Source of the DNA: JBBATK01 sp046052705
GTDB taxonomy: Bacteria; Bacteroidota; Ignavibacteria; Kapaibacteriales; NICIL-2
Assembly (NCBI GenBank): GCA_046052705.1
Contig: JBJOLU010000168.1
Coordinates: 1-9,504, forward strand
DNA: 9,504 nucleotides
Direction of reading: 5' to 3'
Positions within the stretch are counted from its first letter, which is position 1. The number at the start of each line of letters is the position of its first letter. The translations under genes and the position numbers were made by a program. Shown in pieces: positions 6,153 to 9,504 of the stretch. The notes under the pieces were generated by a model. That model saw only the letters and a program-made list of their open reading frames with translations, did not search any database and was not told where the DNA came from.

Positions 6153-8015
6153 TTATTGCTTGCGCGCTTCCAAGGTAACTTTTATCACAACTTCTTTGTC
6201 TTCGCGCGGGCCACGCAATACCGTTACATCCACTATGTCGCCGGGCTTGTGTTGCCCCAGGCAATAGGTTAAATCGTGAATGTTCTTTACCGGTGTTGCT
6301 CCAAACTTCGTGATGATATCATCGGCAGCTAAACCTGCTTTTGCTGCCGGTCCGCCCTCGCGCACACCCGTGATATGCAGACCTTTAGGATGATCAGCGT
6401 AATCCGGTATCACACCAAACACAACATTAAAACCGGCACTGGCCGATTGCACGGTTTTCACCTTGATAAAATCGGGCGCTGCAGACCATCCTGCCACCGT
6501 GCGCAGTATAGACTCGGTAAATCGCACCACCGCTGCCTGCCCCGTGTAGTTGATTTTATCGGGCGTATCGGAAGGGCGATGATAATCGCTGTGCAAACCG
6601 GTAAACAAAAACAACACCGGCTTGTCCTTCGAATAAAAAGAGGAATGATCGCTGGGACCAAGACCATCGTCGGTAGTGGTTATAGTAAAGGTCTTTGCAG
6701 CGTTCAGACTATCAAGCAAGGGCTTCCAGCGCGAGGAACTGCCCACACCCTGAATGTTGATTTTGTTGTCCTTCAAACGGCCGATCATGTCCAGATTTAT
6801 CATGCATACTGTTTTCTCCAGGGGAATAAGCGGAGCGCGTGTGTAATGAACCGAGCCCAGCAATCCACGCTCCTCGGCGTTGAAGGCAATGAACACCACG
6901 CTTCTGGGAAGTGGATGCGCAGCTACCATCGCTGCAAGTTCCATCATGCCGGCACTACCGGAAGCGTTATCGTCGGCTCCAAAGTGAATCTTCTTATCTG
7001 TTCCCGCGTACAACGAATTTTCATCACCGTAGCCGAGGTGATCCAAATGCGCTCCCACCACGATATACTCGTCCGGACGTTCTGTTCCCTGCACCATGCC
7101 TATCACGTTATCAATAGTAGATTCCACCGCTTTTAATCCAACGCTCAGAGCAACAGTAGTGTTCGGCAGATCAAAACTCCGTGATGCCTTCGACTTCATG
7201 ATATACTGCTCCGCCCCAAGCAGCGTGCTGTCCGGATGTTTAGGGAAGAAACGCGCGAGCGCCGAGCGACGCGCGTGAACAATGACTATTCCCGATGTAC
7301 CGGATTTGGAATCGGCTTGAAGCGGCACCAATACTTCGGCGGAGTCTCCTTGTGGATGCACAAAGATTACGCCCACAGCACCGTGTTCTCTGGCATTGAT
7401 AGCGCGAGAACGCATGGCCGCCGTACCTTTAAAAGCTGCGTGCGGATTGTAGTTCGCCGGGTCGCCGGTAAGCACCACCACCACTTTTCCTTTTACATCC
7501 ACACCGGCGTAGTCGTCGAGGTTCTTGGTTTTGTCGGTGATACCAAATCCCACAAAGGCCAGGCCGCCGCTTACACTTGCACTGCTGCTGAACCCGACGG
7601 GCGTGTAGTCTATGCCGGTCTTCCAACCTATCTTCATGGGCTTGAGTTCCGATACCGGAACAAAAGGCTTAGGAATAATCACGCCAAAGCTCACAGAGTT
7701 GTCTCCTGCAAGCTCCACGCCGGAGGGCACGGTGAACTGCTGCGTGTACGAACTGCCTACCGAGCGAAGTCCCATCTTCATAAACTCCGAGCGAATGTAG
7801 GCCACGGCCTTTTCATTGCCCGGTGTACCGGGATAACGTCCCTCAAAATCTTGCGACGCCAGCGTATACACATGATTGCGCAAGCGAGTGGCAAGAGTGT
7901 CGTCCTGCGCAAACACGGAGTGTGTAATCAACAGCATCAGTGCCAGGCCATAAGTGGCGCGTGTGGCGCGAGCGGTGTGAGTGGCTTGTTTGAGAGCGCG
8001 AGCGAAAAAACGCAT
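6153..8015 (-). CDS. Secreted M28-family zinc metallopeptidase with PA and PDZ domains
   Basis: This 620-residue exported protein has a long basic n-region, then a hydrophobic core (about 22-34) ending SVFA/QDD, a likely signal peptidase I site after residue 36. A protease-associated-like insert covers about 150-250. The M28 catalytic domain shows the co-catalytic zinc ligands His323 and Asp325 (GAHLDHLG), Asp349 (GADDNASG), Glu381-Glu382 (NAEERGLLGS, base plus ligand), Asp409 (NLDMIG) and His479 (DYHRPSDT). The active site is complete, so it is probably an aminopeptidase working in the periplasm or outside. Residues about 530-610 form a PDZ domain (GVREGGPAAKAGLAADDII), which probably binds peptide ends. 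The start is ATG 8015, chosen because GAGG lies 9 nt before it. ATG 8030 and TTG 8057 are in the same frame and would lengthen the n-region. It is divergent from the flippase and convergent with kdsB. Confidence 0.95.
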   Translation of the reverse strand: MRFFARALKQATHTARATRATYGLALMLLITHSVFAQDDTLATRLRNHVYTLASQDFEGRYPGTPGNEKAVAYIRSEFMKMGLRSVGSSYTQQFTVPSGVELAGDNSVSFGVIIPKPFVPVSELKPMKIGWKTGIDYTPVGFSSSASVSGGLAFVGFGITDKTKNLDDYAGVDVKGKVVVVLTGDPANYNPHAAFKGTAAMRSRAINAREHGAVGVIFVHPQGDSAEVLVPLQADSKSGTSGIVIVHARRSALARFFPKHPDSTLLGAEQYIMKSKASRSFDLPNTTVALSVGLKAVESTIDNVIGMVQGTERPDEYIVVGAHLDHLGYGDENSLYAGTDKKIHFGADDNASGSAGMMELAAMVAAHPLPRSVVFIAFNAEERGLLGSVHYTRAPLIPLEKTVCMINLDMIGRLKDNKINIQGVGSSSRWKPLLDSLNAAKTFTITTTDDGLGPSDHSSFYSKDKPVLFLFTGLHSDYHRPSDTPDKINYTGQAAVVRFTESILRTVAGWSAAPDFIKVKTVQSASAGFNVVFGVIPDYADHPKGLHITGVREGGPAAKAGLAADDIITKFGATPVKNIHDLTYCLGQHKPGDIVDVTVLRGPREDKEVVIKVTLEARKQ

Positions 8016-8024
8016 ACCCGGAGA

Positions 8025-8028
8025 CCTC
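8025..8028 (-). promoter_or_regulatory. Ribosome binding site of the M28 peptidase
   Basis: On the minus strand GAGG lies 9 nt before the ATG at 8015 and favours that start over the in-frame ATG at 8030, which has no purine-rich site. Confidence 0.4.
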
Positions 8029-8058
8029 ATATTGTGAGTTGGTAAAGTGATCGACAAT

Positions 8059-8066
8059 GCAAGTTA
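8059..8066 (-). promoter_or_regulatory. Possible -7 promoter box of the M28 peptidase
   Basis: On the minus strand this reads TAACTTGC, a degenerate form of the TA-N(1-2)-TTTGC box seen before other genes here. It lies 43 nt before the ATG at 8015, similar to the 39-50 nt seen for four of the other boxes. Confidence 0.25.
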
Positions 8067-8067
8067 C

Positions 8068-8100
8068 ACGCTGCGATTGCGTGATGCAATCGGGCAGCGT
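8068..8100. promoter_or_regulatory. Long bulged inverted repeat in the divergent promoter region
   Basis: ACGCTG (8068-8073) and CGATTGC (8074-8080) pair with GCAATCG (8086-8092) and CAGCGT (8095-8100). The loop is 5 nt and a GG bulge sits at 8093-8094, giving 13 pairs. It lies 1 bp upstream of the possible -7 box of the peptidase gene, where a repressor or activator would bind. No T-run follows on either strand, so it is not an ordinary terminator. Confidence 0.5.
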
Positions 8101-8163
8101 CGAAGCTACAGCTCCGCAGCGGCAAGGTGCCACGGGTGGTAGGTTTGATCGCTGAGATTCCGG

Positions 8164-8183
8164 TACACATGCGAACCTGTGTA
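8164..8183. promoter_or_regulatory. Inverted repeat overlapping the flippase promoter box
   Basis: TACACA (8164-8169) and TGTGTA (8178-8183) are perfect 6-bp arms separated by 8 nt. The right arm contributes the TA of the putative -7 box, so a bound dimer would block or shape initiation. The size fits a dimeric helix-turn-helix protein. Confidence 0.35.
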
Positions 8184-8189
8184 TTTTGC
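8182..8189 (+). promoter_or_regulatory. Putative -7 promoter box of the flippase
   Basis: TATTTTGC lies 22 nt before the ATG at 8212 and matches the TA-N-TTTGC form seen upstream of the kinase and LCP genes. No -33 TTG is found at a suitable distance. Confidence 0.35.
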
Positions 8190-8211
8190 GCCGCGACACA
8201 CTGAATCATTT

Positions 8212-9504
8212 ATGCGCGAAAAATTGCGATCACTGGCCTCCGACACCGCAGTGTATGGAGCAAGCACTATCATACAGCGCTTCCTGACGTTTCTTCTTAC
8301 TCCGCTGTACACCAACTACCTGACGATGTCGGAGCTTGGCGTGGTGTCTAACGTGTACGCCCTTATTGCCTTTGTCAATATTCTTTATGCCTTTGGTTTT
8401 GAATCGGCCTTCATGAGATTTTACCGAGGCGACAACAACGAAAAGGCCTTGGTCTTTACGCAGAGCTTTGTACCCGTGGTGGGAATTGCGGCCTGCATGT
8501 CCGGTATTCTTTATGTGCTTCGTGCGCACACGGCACCTTTTGCCGGCATTGGGCCGGATGCACCCTCTTCGCTCTTCGCATTGGTACTGCTCATACCCTT
8601 TCTGGATGCTGTTTCTATCATACCGTTTGCGCAGCTACGCATGGAGCGCAAAGCTCGACGCTTCGCCACGTATAAAGTGCTGTCGGTGGTGGTGAATATT
8701 GCATTGAACGTGATACTCGTTGTGGGTATGGCGTTGGGCTCGCGCGGTGTGTTTATTGCAGGCGCATGTTCGTCGATGGTTTCGGTGATACTCGTTGCGC
8801 CGCACATTGCTCGCGGGCTGCGTCGTGGAGCTTCGCGCCTACGTGAGCTTGCTGCCTTTGGCATTCCCACCATTCCGTCGGGCTTTGCCTCGATGCTGCT
8901 GCAGGTGGCCGATCGCCCTATACTTACTGCCATGACGACGCCGCTTATTGTGGGTCTTTACAATGCCAATTATCGCCTTGCCATTCCCATGATGTTGTGC
9001 GTGTCGGTGTTTGAGTATGCATGGAAACCATTCTACTTGCAACATGCCGAGGACGACGATGCCCCGGTGTTGTTCGGCCGCATCTTCACGTACTTCACTT
9101 TGATGAGCGCGCTGGTGTTTCTGCTTATCAGTTTGTTTGCCTCGGTGGTGGTGCAGCTTCCTTTTCCCGGTGGCACCCTCATTCATCCTTCGTATTGGCA
9201 GGGACTGCATATTGTTCCCATCGTGGCTGCAGCCTACTACTTTGCGGGCATGACCTCGAACCTCTCCGCGGGTTTGCACATCACAAAAAAAACCGGACGA
9301 TTGCCGTTGGTGGTTGGTTCTGCCGCCGCCGTGAACATAGCGTTGAATGTGCTGCTTATTCCCACACTCTCGTACACCGGAGCCGCATGGGCCACCTTTG
9401 GCGCATACGCTGTTTCGGCGTGCATCATGCTGCTGAGCTCGCAGAGGGTATTCAACGTGCAGTATGAGTGGTGGCGTGTGCTGCGCATTTGGGTGCTCAG
9501 TGCT
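8212..9504 (+). CDS. Wzx/MATE-like polysaccharide flippase (partial, runs off the right edge)
   Basis: An open frame from ATG 8212 continues without a stop for 431 codons to the end of the window. The product is strongly hydrophobic, with many membrane segments separated by short basic loops, as in the COG2244 family (Wzx, RfbX, polysaccharide biosynthesis proteins). These inner-membrane proteins flip undecaprenyl-linked oligosaccharides to the periplasm. Typical features are the N-terminal SDTAVYGASTIIQRFLTFLL segment with PLYTNYLT, the loop LRMERKARRFATYK (about 142-155), the mid-protein FGIPTIPSG and VADRPIL followed by VGLYNANYRLA, and a repeat-like second half with SAGLHITKKTGRLP. Family members are usually about 400-500 residues, so most of the protein is present. 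No Shine-Dalgarno sequence is visible. The substrate cannot be read from sequence; O-antigen, capsule or another glycan are all possible. It is divergent from the peptidase gene. Confidence 0.9.
   Translation, partial: MREKLRSLASDTAVYGASTIIQRFLTFLLTPLYTNYLTMSELGVVSNVYALIAFVNILYAFGFESAFMRFYRGDNNEKALVFTQSFVPVVGIAACMSGILYVLRAHTAPFAGIGPDAPSSLFALVLLIPFLDAVSIIPFAQLRMERKARRFATYKVLSVVVNIALNVILVVGMALGSRGVFIAGACSSMVSVILVAPHIARGLRRGASRLRELAAFGIPTIPSGFASMLLQVADRPILTAMTTPLIVGLYNANYRLAIPMMLCVSVFEYAWKPFYLQHAEDDDAPVLFGRIFTYFTLMSALVFLLISLFASVVVQLPFPGGTLIHPSYWQGLHIVPIVAAAYYFAGMTSNLSAGLHITKKTGRLPLVVGSAAAVNIALNVLLIPTLSYTGAAWATFGAYAVSACIMLLSSQRVFNVQYEWWRVLRIWVLSA

Noticed and set aside
6375..7136. A 253-codon plus-strand open frame, also opposite the peptidase gene
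   Set aside because: Same reasoning: low-complexity composition, no domain, and full overlap with a real gene.
7954..7970. Two copies of GTGGCGCG (period 9)
   Set aside because: They lie in the signal-peptide coding part and simply encode a repetitive Ala-Arg/Thr stretch; chance is likely.
7236..8045. A 269-codon plus-strand open frame opposite the M28 peptidase gene
   Set aside because: Its product is rich in Arg, His and Cys with no recognisable motif, and it lies wholly over a gene with intact catalytic motifs. It is a shadow of the codon bias on the other strand.
8839..9279. Minus-strand open frame inside the flippase region
   Set aside because: His/Arg/Lys-rich product with no family features. 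The plus-strand frame encodes a coherent membrane protein across the whole stretch.
1..9504. CRISPR array, tRNA, rRNA, transposase, toxin-antitoxin or defence genes
   Set aside because: No regularly spaced repeats, tRNA-like folds or mobile-element proteins were recognised on either strand; the genes present are ordinary chromosomal families.

Overview
The window looks like chromosomal DNA of a Gram-negative bacterium, probably from the FCB group (Bacteroidota, Chlorobiota or a Kapabacteria-like relative). KdsB, which activates the Kdo sugar of lipopolysaccharide, implies an outer membrane. Most genes lack a clear Shine-Dalgarno sequence, and several have a box of the form TA-N(1-2)-TTTGC shortly before the start, which resembles the TAnnTTTG -7 element of Bacteroidota. 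The phylum is an inference; no taxonomic marker gene is present.

Layout. On the minus strand, bases 13-1236 encode a LytR-CpsA-Psr (LCP)-type exported protein. Upstream of it on the same strand, 1345-2955 encodes a membrane histidine kinase. Head-to-head with the kinase, 3246-3938 on the plus strand encodes an OmpR/PhoB-type response regulator. The 290-bp divergent region between them holds direct repeats that could be regulator-binding sites. A repeat-rich, gene-free stretch (3939-4189) follows. Next come gcvT (4190-5284) and kdsB (5350-6099), 65 bp apart and probably co-transcribed. kdsB converges on a minus-strand secreted M28 metallopeptidase with a C-terminal PDZ domain (6153-8015); the short gap contains a three-copy 12-bp tandem repeat. 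A 196-bp divergent promoter region with two inverted repeats leads to a plus-strand Wzx/MATE-like polysaccharide flippase (8212 onward), which runs off the right edge.

How the genes fit together. The kinase and regulator very likely form one two-component pair. The LCP protein, KdsB, the flippase and the secreted peptidase all act on or beyond the cell envelope, so an envelope-related signal is a reasonable guess, but nothing here proves regulation of these genes. GcvT is a housekeeping enzyme of one-carbon metabolism; gcvH and gcvP are not in the window.

No tRNA, rRNA, CRISPR array, insertion sequence or phage gene was recognised. I see no convincing new multi-gene system. The most interesting signals are the phased repeats between kinase and regulator, the shared promoter-like box, the inverted repeats at 8068-8183, and the LCP-type protein in an apparently LPS-bearing organism.
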